Shown: positions 39,438 through 48,034, numbered from the stretch's first letter. The stretch is 49,672 nt of DNA from Bacteroidota bacterium (GCA_025362055.1 JANYIM010000108.1:1-49672), one strand, 5' to 3'. Notes: generated by a model from the letters alone, not told the origin. Program-made: numbers and translations.

Positions 39438-39929
39438 ATGAAAAGAGCAATCATAATATTATTTATCCTCGCAGCATTTACTTCTTCTGCGCAGGATTAT
39501 AAAATAGAAGGCAATGAAGTAAAGACCGGTAAAACAGTTTCGTTTGAAACCGGTTCGGCGGTGCTTACTCCTGAAAGCGATGATGCATTGAAGGTCATAA
39601 AGAAATATCTCGATGATAAGTCTTACATCAGTTTGTTGCGGGTAGAATGTCATACTGATAATTCGGGTAATGCTACCGTAAACCAAACCTTAACAGAAAA
39701 AAGGGCTTATGCAGTTTGTGCTGCCCTGATAGCCATGGGCGTTGATTGTAAACGCTTGCTGCCAGTTGGTTTTGGCGGAACCAAACCCGTTGATGATAAT
39801 AATACTGCAGAAGGAAGGGCAGCAAACAGGAGGGTGAATTTTATAAATGCAGCTTTAAGAGGTCACCTCATCGGAGGCATGCCGGCAGATGGAGGAGGCA
39901 TGGTGGCCGGAGATATTTGTACCCAATAA
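39438..39929 (+). CDS. OmpA family protein
   Basis: Signal peptide; VSFETGSAVLTPESDDALKVIKKYL, HTDNSGN...LTEKRAYAVCAALIAMGVD, NTAEGRAANRRVNFI. Confidence 0.88.
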   Translation: MKRAIIILFILAAFTSSAQDYKIEGNEVKTGKTVSFETGSAVLTPESDDALKVIKKYLDDKSYISLLRVECHTDNSGNATVNQTLTEKRAYAVCAALIAMGVDCKRLLPVGFGGTKPVDDNNTAEGRAANRRVNFINAALRGHLIGGMPADGGGMVAGDICTQ

Positions 39930-39948
39930 AGCGTATCCATTATCTTTG
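39916..39948 (+). promoter_or_regulatory. Promoter immediately upstream of the YcxB-like gene, predicting a leaderless or near-leaderless mRNA
   Basis: TTTG (39916-39919), 21 nt, TATCTTTG (39941-39948), exact consensus; ATG at 39953. Confidence 0.6.
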
Positions 39949-39952
39949 TTTT

Positions 39953-40432
39953 ATGACCTCACAATTTTTTACCTATAATAAAGGAAAAGTTATACAAGCG
40001 TTGCGCTATCATTTCATTACGCGCCCCGAAATAAAAGTGATGATGATACTGGTGAATGTCTTTGCCATCGTTTCAGCAGGATTCTTCTTTTTTAAGAAAA
40101 TATCCCCGCTTGCTTTTTTGATCAGTTCGGTATTATGGTTTTTTTTGATGATCGTTTTTTGGTTCCTGTTACCCAAGATGATCTACAGAAAAGCTGCCAC
40201 ATTTAAAGATCGCTTCCAGGCTATCTTATCAAATAAAGAATTCAGGATCGAAAACGACAGGGGAGGCAGGTCCTGGCCCTGGGAGGAATTTAGCACATGG
40301 ATGGAGAGTCCGTATTTTTTTCATTTGTATTTTAACAGCCGTTCTTTTTTCATCGTGCCAAAGGAGGCATTTGAAGGAGATGAGTTGCAGGAAGCAAGAA
40401 AGATTTTTAAAGCCAAGATCATAAAGAAATAA
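39953..40432 (+). CDS. YcxB-like family protein
   Basis: Two TM helices then FKDRFQAILSNKEFRIENDRGGRSWPWEEFSTWMESPYFFHLYFNSRSFFIVPKEAF; ATG 39953 preferred. Confidence 0.75.
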   Translation: MTSQFFTYNKGKVIQALRYHFITRPEIKVMMILVNVFAIVSAGFFFFKKISPLAFLISSVLWFFLMIVFWFLLPKMIYRKAATFKDRFQAILSNKEFRIENDRGGRSWPWEEFSTWMESPYFFHLYFNSRSFFIVPKEAFEGDELQEARKIFKAKIIKK

Positions 40433-40441
40433 TTTTGGCTA

Positions 40442-40508
40442 AGGGGTAAAAAGAGAAAAAGCGAAAAAGAAGATTTCCCGAAACAGTTCTTTTCCCCTTT
40501 GCCCGCTT
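40442..40508. repeat. Inverted pair of 8-bp-period arrays between convergent genes, terminator-like
   Basis: AAAAAGAG AAAAAGCG AAAAAGAA (40448-40471); opposite-strand AAGCGGGC AAAGGGGA AAAGAACT (40485-40508); AAGGGG/CCCCTT ends pair. Confidence 0.55.
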
Positions 40509-40522
40509 AGATAAATTCCTTT

Positions 40523-40951
40523 CTACAACTTCTTCTCCATCACAAAATGTGGAATCGTTACTTCAATGAATTCATCTCCAACGACTTTATAGCCTAACTT
40601 TTCATAAAAACCCAGTGCCGTTTTACGGGCGTGCATAATTAATTTTTTATAGCCTTTATCACGGGCAACCAATTCGGCAAAACTCATCATACTTGCGCCA
40701 ATACCCTTACCTTGTAAATTGTTTTGTACAGCCATTTGCCTCAGCTTAAGGCACTTGTTATCAACCTTTGTCATCAGGCAACAGGCCAGCATCTCATCAT
40801 CATCAAATGCGCCGATCAGGATATCTTCTTTTTCCCTTGCAAGTTCATCCGGGGCATAGGAAAGACCAAGCGGCTGCCGCAGGATCTCCTTGCGCAACTT
40901 TATCATTTGCAGGTATTCTTTGGTACCGTGGTCTATCTGTTTTAAGGCCAT
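40523..40951 (-). CDS. GNAT family N-acetyltransferase
   Basis: LRQMAVQNNLQGKGIGASMMSFAELVARDKGYKKLIMHARKTALGFYEKLGYKVVGDEF. Confidence 0.93.
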   Translation of the reverse strand: MALKQIDHGTKEYLQMIKLRKEILRQPLGLSYAPDELAREKEDILIGAFDDDEMLACCLMTKVDNKCLKLRQMAVQNNLQGKGIGASMMSFAELVARDKGYKKLIMHARKTALGFYEKLGYKVVGDEFIEVTIPHFVMEKKL

Positions 40952-41138
40952 AACCGTTATATTTTATAAGGATCTGCTAGTTTTTGGAAGGGGAAGGACT
41001 AACAATATACAATTTTTTTTGTAATAAGAACCACGGGGCCAGAGGCATTTTTAGCCCTTACAAAATATACTCCGGTGCATTTTGCTGCATTAACAGGAGC
41101 TGTTTAAAAACGCCCATTTACCCTTCAATATCTATTTC

Positions 41139-41168
41139 TTTGTATTTATTGCAAAAAGTATATTTTTG
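41139..41168 (+). promoter_or_regulatory. Candidate promoter of acpP
   Basis: TTTG (41139-41142), 18 nt, TATTTTTG (41161-41168); 28 nt before ATG 41197. Confidence 0.55.
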
Positions 41169-41196
41169 CAACCAGTACAAACTAAATTTTACTACC

Positions 41197-41433
41197 ATGT
41201 CAGACATTGCAACAAGAGTAAAGAAAATAATTGTTGACAAATTAGGTGTTGATGAAGCAGAGGTTACCCCCGAAGCTTCTTTCACTAATGATTTAGGTGC
41301 CGATAGCTTGGACACCGTTGAATTAATCATGGAATTTGAAAAAGAATTTAATATTTCTATTCCGGATGAGCAGGCTGAGACCATTACCACTGTGGGTCAG
41401 GCCAATGCTTACTTAGAAGAACATGCTAAGTAA
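41197..41433 (+). CDS. acpP: Acyl carrier protein
   Basis: [64 protein letters not shown] phosphopantetheine site. Confidence 0.97.
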   Translation: MSDIATRVKKIIVDKLGVDEAEVTPEASFTNDLGADSLDTVELIMEFEKEFNISIPDEQAETITTVGQANAYLEEHAK

Positions 41434-41460
41434 TTAACATTAATTATCACAGGCGAATTT

Positions 41461-42714
41461 ATGGCTTTAAAAAGAGTTGTAGTAACCGGATTGGGTGCCC
41501 TGACTCCTTTGGGCAAAACTGTCGATGAATATTGGCAGGGCCTGGCTACTGGTGTAAGTGGATGTGATAATATCACACAATTCGATACCGCTAAGTTTAA
41601 AACCAGGTTCGCTTGTGAAGTTAAAAATTTTGAGCCTACCAACTATTTGGACCGTAAAGAGGCCCGCAAAATTGATCGCTTTACCCAATTTGCACTTATT
41701 GCAGCAGATGAAGCAGTAAAAGATGCAGGGATCAGCAAAGAAAATGTTGATGTAGACAGGGTGGGCGTAATTTTTGCTAGTGGTATTGGCGGTATCTTAA
41801 CTTTTCAGGAAGAGGTTTCCAATTTTGCCCTCGGCGATGGTACTCCCCGTTTCAATCCTTTCTTTATTCCTAAAATGATATTGGATATTGCCGCAGGGCA
41901 GATCTCCATGCGTTATGGTTTCAGGGGACCTAATTATGCCGTGGTTAGTGCCTGCGCATCTTCAACGAATGCCATCATTGATTCTTATGATACTATCAGG
42001 TTAAATAAGGCCGATATTATTATTACAGGTGGAAGTGAGGCTGTAATATGTGCTGCCGGTGTGGGTGGGTTCAACGCCATGAAGGCATTAAGCGAACGAA
42101 ATGATAGTCCATCTACTGCAAGCCGCCCTTTTGATAAAGACCGGGATGGTTTTGTAATGGGAGAAGGATCGGGTGTATTAGTGGTGGAAAGTCTTGAACA
42201 TGCCCTGGCAAGAGGAGCAAAGATCTATTGCGAAATTGCCGGTGGTGGCGCCAGCGCTGATGCGCATCATATCACCGCACCACATCCCGAAGGACTGGGC
42301 GCGCAGAATGTTATGAAAGTTGCTTTAAAGGATGCAGGTATGCAACCAGAAGATATCGACTACATCAATGTACACGGAACATCAACGCCTTTGGGTGATA
42401 TTGCCGAAACAAAAGCCATTTTAAATGTATTCGGTAAACATGCATATGATCTTAATATAAGTTCTACTAAAAGTATGACGGGCCATTGTTTGGGTGCCGC
42501 CGGTGCATTGGAAGCATTGGCCTGTATCATGGCTGTTACAAAAGATATCATTCCTCCTACTATCAATCACTTTACAGACGACCCCGACCTCGATCCTAAA
42601 TTGAACTTCACTTTCAATAAAGCGCAACAACGTACCGTAAATGCAGCGCTCAGCAACACCTTTGGTTTTGGCGGCCATAATGCAAGCGTGATCGTGAAGA
42701 AGTATGTTGCCTGA
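41461..42714 (+). CDS. fabF: Beta-ketoacyl-ACP synthase II
   Basis: VVTGLGALTPLG, VSACASSTNAI, NVHGTSTPLGD, SMTGHCLGAAGALEA. Confidence 0.97.
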   Translation: MALKRVVVTGLGALTPLGKTVDEYWQGLATGVSGCDNITQFDTAKFKTRFACEVKNFEPTNYLDRKEARKIDRFTQFALIAADEAVKDAGISKENVDVDRVGVIFASGIGGILTFQEEVSNFALGDGTPRFNPFFIPKMILDIAAGQISMRYGFRGPNYAVVSACASSTNAIIDSYDTIRLNKADIIITGGSEAVICAAGVGGFNAMKALSERNDSPSTASRPFDKDRDGFVMGEGSGVLVVESLEHALARGAKIYCEIAGGGASADAHHITAPHPEGLGAQNVMKVALKDAGMQPEDIDYINVHGTSTPLGDIAETKAILNVFGKHAYDLNISSTKSMTGHCLGAAGALEALACIMAVTKDIIPPTINHFTDDPDLDPKLNFTFNKAQQRTVNAALSNTFGFGGHNASVIVKKYVA

Positions 42715-42905
42715 TCTTTTATTCCTCGCAGTTGATCATAGGATGCACAGCGATATACAAAGAGTGCTTTCAAAAAATATAATTGAACTGTTTCTGTGAT
42801 TCTTTGTAATGATCTTTCCCCTTTGTACCATCCCGTCTAAACGAATTCATTCGGGCAGGTCTGCCAAAAAAACTTTAATTTCGGGTAAATATATTTTTAC
42901 AGATT

Positions 42906-43616
42906 TTGCAATTCATAAAAAATCTTTTTGGCGGACAGAACAAGAACAAGGAGTTTCGAAAACAACTCAGTAACGTCCTTGGCTTTACTCCCGGCGATGT
43001 TGCCTTATATAAAACAGCACTCAGCCATCGCAGCGTAAGGGAAGGAGCGGATGAAAATAATGAAAGGCTGGAGTTCCTGGGTGATGCCGTTCTAAGTTCC
43101 ATCGTAGCACATTATCTTTTCAGGAAATACCCTTACAAAGGCGAAGGCTTCTTAACTGAGATGCGAAGTAAAATGGTGAATCGCCAGAAACTGAATGACA
43201 TTGCATTGAAAATGGGATTAAAGAAGATCACTTTTTATAACAAGTTCGATAACTCCCTCAAGATATCTCAGATATTTGGCAATACCCTTGAAGCATTGAT
43301 CGGTGCAGTATTCCTGGATAAAGGATATTCCCGTACACAGCAATGGGTGGAAAAATATATTATCATGCCTTATCTTTTTATCGATGACCTGGAAGTGATT
43401 GAAATAAATATCAAGAACAAATTATACGGTTGGGCAAACAAGAATGGTAAGGCGCTGGAGTTTGAAACACTCAATGAAAAATTTGAAAACGGGCGCCGCC
43501 TGTTCACCATCGGAGCAACAGTTGACGGAGAATTGATCGCTGAAGCAAAAGGGTATAATAAAAAAGACGCCAGCCAGATCGCGGCCCAATTGGCGGTGGA
43601 TAAATTAGGATTGTAA
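42906..43616 (+). CDS. rnc: Ribonuclease III
   Basis: ALSHRS, ERLEFLGDAVLSSIVAHYLF, dsRBD-like C-terminus; TTG start. Confidence 0.95.
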   Translation: MQFIKNLFGGQNKNKEFRKQLSNVLGFTPGDVALYKTALSHRSVREGADENNERLEFLGDAVLSSIVAHYLFRKYPYKGEGFLTEMRSKMVNRQKLNDIALKMGLKKITFYNKFDNSLKISQIFGNTLEALIGAVFLDKGYSRTQQWVEKYIIMPYLFIDDLEVIEINIKNKLYGWANKNGKALEFETLNEKFENGRRLFTIGATVDGELIAEAKGYNKKDASQIAAQLAVDKLGL

Positions 43617-43685
43617 GAAGTTGATCGCTGGCCTACTTTCAGTTGCAGGAGCCTTATCAATAATAAATACACCTTGAATTATACG

Positions 43686-43720
43686 ATCGGCCAACAATCA
43701 ACGCCAACGATCAATAAGAA
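43686..43720. repeat. Degenerate 7-bp-period array upstream of gpsA
   Basis: GGCCAAC AATCAAC GCCAAC GATCAAT; shares CAACGATCAA with the array inside gpsA. Confidence 0.4.
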
Positions 43721-43723
43721 GCA

Positions 43724-44773
43724 ATGATGAAATTTGGAATTCTGGGAAGCGGAAGCTGGGGCACTGCACTGGCTAAGATATTAACCGATAACGGGCAAAC
43801 CATTTATTGGTGGAACCGCAGCGAAGCCGCCATTCAATACTTACAAACAAGAGCGCATAATCCGCAATATTTATCTGCTGTTCATTTTGATATCGATAAA
43901 CTCCGCCTTACAACCGATCCTGCCGAAGTCATAAATAATTGTGATTGTATCGTAATTGCAGTTCCCTCTGCATATGCTGAAACTGCGTTAAATGAACTGG
44001 ACAGAAATATTTTTGAAGGAAAGAAGATCATTTCTGCGATCAAAGGAATGCTGCCCGAACAGAATGTGTTGCTGAACGATTATTTGAAAAATGAGTTTGC
44101 CGTAAAACTGGAAAATTATTTTACAGTACTGGGCCCCTGCCATGCAGAAGAAGTTGCTGCAGAAAAATTATCCTATCTCACTTTTTCAGGTATTGATGAA
44201 GCCACTACTCACCAACTGGCTGGCTACTTTAAAACGGGTTACCTGAACACTGTTGAGAACAACGACATCTATGGCGTACAGTTTGCAGCTGTATTAAAAA
44301 ATATTTATGCGGTTGGTGCCGGTATGGCACACGGACTTGATTATGGCGATAATTTTTTAAGCGTACTGATCGCCAACAGCGCAGATGAAATGGCAGGGTT
44401 TTTACGTAAGGCCGGCATTCAAAATATACAGGTTGGATCGATCGAACATGACCAGCGACCAGCGATCAACGATCAACAGCATACTACCAACTATGCCGCT
44501 TCCGTTTACCTCGGTGACCTGCTTGTTACCTGTTATTCCCTGCATAGCCGCAATCGCTCCTTTGGGAACATGATCGGTAAAGGATATGCTGTAAAAGCTG
44601 CCCGGCTGGAGATGACCATGGTTGCTGAAGGTTATAATGCCAGTAAGTGCATGCACATCATCAATCAAACAATTCTTGCTGAAATGCCGATAGCAGAAAC
44701 CGTCTATAAGATCTTATGGGAAAACCTACCCGTGGCAGAGGGGTTTAACAAAATAGAGCAGACACTGGTCTGA
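43724..44773 (+). CDS. gpsA: NAD(P)H-dependent glycerol-3-phosphate dehydrogenase
   Basis: FGILGSGSWGTALAKIL, ISAIKGM, AVLKNIYAVGAGMAHGLDYGDN, YLGDLLVTCYSLHSRNRSFG. Confidence 0.95.
   Translation: MMKFGILGSGSWGTALAKILTDNGQTIYWWNRSEAAIQYLQTRAHNPQYLSAVHFDIDKLRLTTDPAEVINNCDCIVIAVPSAYAETALNELDRNIFEGKKIISAIKGMLPEQNVLLNDYLKNEFAVKLENYFTVLGPCHAEEVAAEKLSYLTFSGIDEATTHQLAGYFKTGYLNTVENNDIYGVQFAAVLKNIYAVGAGMAHGLDYGDNFLSVLIANSADEMAGFLRKAGIQNIQVGSIEHDQRPAINDQQHTTNYAASVYLGDLLVTCYSLHSRNRSFGNMIGKGYAVKAARLEMTMVAEGYNASKCMHIINQTILAEMPIAETVYKILWENLPVAEGFNKIEQTLV
44441..44496 (-). repeat. Heptanucleotide array inside gpsA
   Basis: ATCGAAC ATGACCA GCGACCA GCGATCA ACGATCA ACAGCAT ACTACCA ACTATGC; core 44448-44475 is clearly periodic. 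Confidence 0.75.
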
Positions 44774-44807
44774 TTTTTTTTTGTTAACTTTAGATAAGAA
44801 TAAAACC

Positions 44808-44930
44808 ATGCCTTTCTCCTTCTCAAATATCAGCAGTACCGTTTTGATCATTATGGTTATTTGCCTCACACTGGCAGAGATGGTAAAGCACCTCAGAAAA
44901 AGGTTCACGCATTCAAAAAAACAGGTCTGA
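44808..44930 (+). CDS. Possible small single-TM protein (40 aa)
   Basis: MPFSFSNISSTVLIIMVICLTLAEMVKHLRKRFTHSKKQV*; overlaps the 3' end of convergent hemW by 18 bp; below ORF-track cut-off. Confidence 0.4.
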   Translation: MPFSFSNISSTVLIIMVICLTLAEMVKHLRKRFTHSKKQV

Positions 44931-46040
44931 TGCAACTCCGTCAGCAAATAATTTCCCTTCTTTCGTAAGTATAAGCCTGGAGCCTTCCATTAAAATTTTC
45001 CCACCCGCTTTCCATTTTCCACTTGCCGCTTGCAGCTTATTTTTAAACTCAACCCCAAAAATTTCTTTTATTCGTTCAATATCCAATCCTTCCACTGTTC
45101 TCAACGCCGTCATGATGTATTCATTCAATTTTTGTGTAGTTGTCAACACTTCCTCTTCAAACGGGATCATCCCTTTTTCTATAGATCGCATGTATAGCGC
45201 ATTATTAGCGATGTTCCACTTCCTGCTATTACCATCGAACGAATGTGCTGAAGGGCCAAATCCAAAATATGTTTTATTCTGCCAATAACTGCTGTTATGA
45301 CGGCTACGCATGCCCGGTCTTGCAAAATTGCTGATCTCGTAATGGTCGTACCCGGCAGCTTCCATGCGCTCCATCAATGATATAAACTGCCTTGCCTGTT
45401 TTTCTGCATCAATCGGGGCTGTTTTTTTTAATGTGATCATTTTATCCAATGCGGTTTTTGGCTCCACCGTTAATGCATAGCAGGAAATGTGCGGAATGTT
45501 TTTTTCAAATACGAGATCAAGATTCCTTTTCCAGTTATCATCAGTAAGTAATGGCGAGCCATAGATCAGGTCAACAGAAAAATTTGTAAAACCTGCTTCA
45601 AAGATCCTATCAATGCATTGTAATGATTCTTCTGCTGTGTGTACCCTGTTCATCCATCGCAATTCTTCCTCTCCAAAACTCTGTATGCCAACACTCAGCC
45701 GGTTTATGCCAACGGATCCCCATTCAATTAATTTTTTAGCATTGATATCATCAGGATTTGCTTCCAGGGTAATTTCAATATCCGCAACAAAAATAAATTG
45801 CTGTTTTAATGCTTCAATGATCCTTGTCAGTTCATCAGTATCAAGGATACTTGGCGTGCCGCCACCGAAGTAAAGGGTTTCAATATTCCCTGCTGTGCTT
45901 GTAGAAATAGGAGTGAGGCGAACCTCATTCACTATTGCATCGATCATATCCTTCCTGCTATCCAGGGAAGTTGAGAAATGAAAATTACAATAATGGCAGG
46001 CACGTTTGCAAAAAGGAATATGTATATAAATGCCTGGCAA
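44913..46040 (-). CDS. hemW: Radical SAM coproporphyrinogen III oxidase-like / heme chaperone
   Basis: GIYIHIPFCKRACHYCNFHFSTS (CxxxCxxC), LYFGGGTPSIL, RLSVGIQSFGEEEL. Confidence 0.92.
   Translation of the reverse strand: MPGIYIHIPFCKRACHYCNFHFSTSLDSRKDMIDAIVNEVRLTPISTSTAGNIETLYFGGGTPSILDTDELTRIIEALKQQFIFVADIEITLEANPDDINAKKLIEWGSVGINRLSVGIQSFGEEELRWMNRVHTAEESLQCIDRIFEAGFTNFSVDLIYGSPLLTDDNWKRNLDLVFEKNIPHISCYALTVEPKTALDKMITLKKTAPIDAEKQARQFISLMERMEAAGYDHYEISNFARPGMRSRHNSSYWQNKTYFGFGPSAHSFDGNSRKWNIANNALYMRSIEKGMIPFEEEVLTTTQKLNEYIMTALRTVEGLDIERIKEIFGVEFKNKLQAASGKWKAGGKILMEGSRLILTKEGKLFADGVASDLFF
45004..45038 (-). repeat. Heptanucleotide array inside hemW
   Basis: CCCGCTT TCCATTT TCCACTT GCCGCTT GCAGCTT; encodes KLQAASGKWKAGGK on the minus strand. 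Confidence 0.75.
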
Positions 46041-46055
46041 AGATTTTAGGTTTAG

Positions 46056-46073
46056 TCCCGGTAACTATCGGGA
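46056..46073. repeat. Short palindrome TCCCG-N8-CGGGA between divergent hemW and the BamA-like gene
   Basis: TCCCGGTAACTATCGGGA. Confidence 0.45.
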
Positions 46074-46099
46074 TAATATTTTAGATTTGAATAAGCATA

Positions 46100-47917
46100 A
46101 TGATAAAAATAAAAATGATAGGGCGAAGAAAACTTTTGTTGGCGATATTATTCAACTGCATTTTGCTGCCAACTGTCAACGCTCAACCTCCAGCTACCAC
46201 TTACCAGTTACACATTCAATTCATCGACAAAGATAGGTCCTTTGACCCGCAGCCTTTAAAGTTACAAACCACATTCGACAGTAAATTCTCCTGTGAGATC
46301 TATATAAACAGGTTGACTGCTTTATTGGGCACTAAGGGATATCCTACTGCTTCAGTAGATAGCGTTTCAGAGAAAGCGGCCTTCACCCAAATAAAATTAT
46401 TTTTAGGAAAACAGTACCGCTGGATAAAATTAACACCGGGGAATATTGAAAAAAGGGCAATGGATGAAAGTGGTTTTATTGAAAGAAATTTTTCTGGCAA
46501 ACTTCTCAATATGCAACAATTGCAGGCCGTGCAGCAACGAGTAGTAAGTTATTATGAAAAGATCGGTTATCCCTTCGCTGAAGTTTTTTTAGACAGTATA
46601 AAACTGGATGATGATAAGATAGACGCATTGCTGAATGCAAAAAAAGGGCCTTTGTATCATATCGACAGCATAAGGATACTTGGAAAAGCAAAGATCTCAA
46701 AAACATTTCTCCAACATTATTTGAACATTCCCAAAGGTAGCCTTTATAACAGGGAAAAGCTGGAACAGGTTGGTAAGCGGATGCTCGAATTACCTTATGT
46801 ACAGGAAGCACAACCAAATGATATCACGATGTTAGGTTCGGGTGCTATCCTTAATCTTTACCTGGTGCCTAAACGCAGCAGCCAGGCAAATTTTTTGATC
46901 GGATTTTTACCTTCCAGCAGCGGCACCGGCAAGCTGCAATTAACTGCCGATGTAAATCTTGATCTTAAAAATGTATTGAATACAGGCGAAAGTATTTTAT
47001 TGAACTGGCAGCAATTGCAGCCAAAATCACCGAGGCTTAACCTGGGTTACCAGAAACCTTACATTTTCAATTCCTCTTTTGGCTTTGATTTTTTATTCGA
47101 CCTGTTTAAAAAAGATTCTACTTTTTTACAGGTGAATGCACAACTGGGGCTTCAGTATATTTTATCTGCCAATCAATCGGGCAAGGTATTCATGCAATGG
47201 CAGAATAGTTTTTTACTGGGAAGCGGGGTAGATACCAACCAGGTGATCGCAACAAAAAAACTTCCGCCTAATATTGATGTCAGTGCTGTTAATTTTGGGT
47301 TGGACTACGACTGGAATAAAACAGATTACAAACTCAATCCCAGAACGGGCAACGAAGTAAAGATCACCACGGCAGTTGGTATCAAGACCATCAAAAAGAA
47401 TAATGAGATCATCGGCATCAAGGATCCTACTTTCAATTATGCGAGCCTGTATGATTCCGTAAAACCCCAATCTTACCAGCTAAGGGTAAAACTGATGGGT
47501 GCTCATTATTTTCCTGTAGGAAAGCAGGCAACATTCAAAGCAGCGGTCAATATGGGTGCCTTTATCAGCCCCGGCATCTTTCGAAATGAACTTTTTCAAA
47601 TAGGAGGGTACAGGTTACTACGAGGGTTTGATGAAGAAAGTATTTATGCAACGCAGTATGGCGTACTAACGGCTGAATACCGTTACCGGCTTGCGCTCAA
47701 TTCATTCCTGTTTGGGTTTATTGATGGCGGGTTGGTTAGAAATAAATACCAGTCGGTGAATGTAAAGAATAATTTTATAGGTACCGGTCTTGGCCTTGCT
47801 TTTGAAACTAAGTTTGGTTTATTGAATATCAGCTATGCGGTTGGTAAAAGAGATGATGTGAAATTTAGCCTGCGGGAGTCTTCGAAAATACATTTTGGTT
47901 ATGTCAATTATTTTTAA
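46100..47917 (+). CDS. BamA/TamA-family outer membrane protein (POTRA plus beta-barrel)
   Basis: Signal peptide; POTRA-like YHIDSIRILGKAKISKTFLQHYLNIPKGSLYNREKLEQVGKRMLELPYV; barrel with FQIGGYRLLRGFDEESIYATQYGVLTAEYR. Confidence 0.85.
   Translation: MIKIKMIGRRKLLLAILFNCILLPTVNAQPPATTYQLHIQFIDKDRSFDPQPLKLQTTFDSKFSCEIYINRLTALLGTKGYPTASVDSVSEKAAFTQIKLFLGKQYRWIKLTPGNIEKRAMDESGFIERNFSGKLLNMQQLQAVQQRVVSYYEKIGYPFAEVFLDSIKLDDDKIDALLNAKKGPLYHIDSIRILGKAKISKTFLQHYLNIPKGSLYNREKLEQVGKRMLELPYVQEAQPNDITMLGSGAILNLYLVPKRSSQANFLIGFLPSSSGTGKLQLTADVNLDLKNVLNTGESILLNWQQLQPKSPRLNLGYQKPYIFNSSFGFDFLFDLFKKDSTFLQVNAQLGLQYILSANQSGKVFMQWQNSFLLGSGVDTNQVIATKKLPPNIDVSAVNFGLDYDWNKTDYKLNPRTGNEVKITTAVGIKTIKKNNEIIGIKDPTFNYASLYDSVKPQSYQLRVKLMGAHYFPVGKQATFKAAVNMGAFISPGIFRNELFQIGGYRLLRGFDEESIYATQYGVLTAEYRYRLALNSFLFGFIDGGLVRNKYQSVNVKNNFIGTGLGLAFETKFGLLNISYAVGKRDDVKFSLRESSKIHFGYVNYF
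46171..46212 (-). repeat. Heptanucleotide array at the signal-peptide end of the BamA-like CDS
   Basis: AACTGTC AACGCTC AACCTCC AGCTACC ACTTACC AGTTACA; minus strand reads AACTGGT AAGTGGT AGCTGGA GGTTGAG CGTTGAC AGTTGGC. Confidence 0.65.
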
Positions 47918-48034
47918 GGATATTGTTTTTGTAATAACTCCCGTTGTTTTCCTGGCCTGTGAAAATATTATCAATAGATCACCCCATTTTCATAGCAGTA
48001 TCGGTATTACATTTGCAGCTAAAACCATGTAGTA

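Noticed and set aside
40984-41196. N-terminal extension of the acpP ORF in the track
   Set aside because: The promoter motif lies within it and the conserved ACP starts at MSDIATRV (41197).
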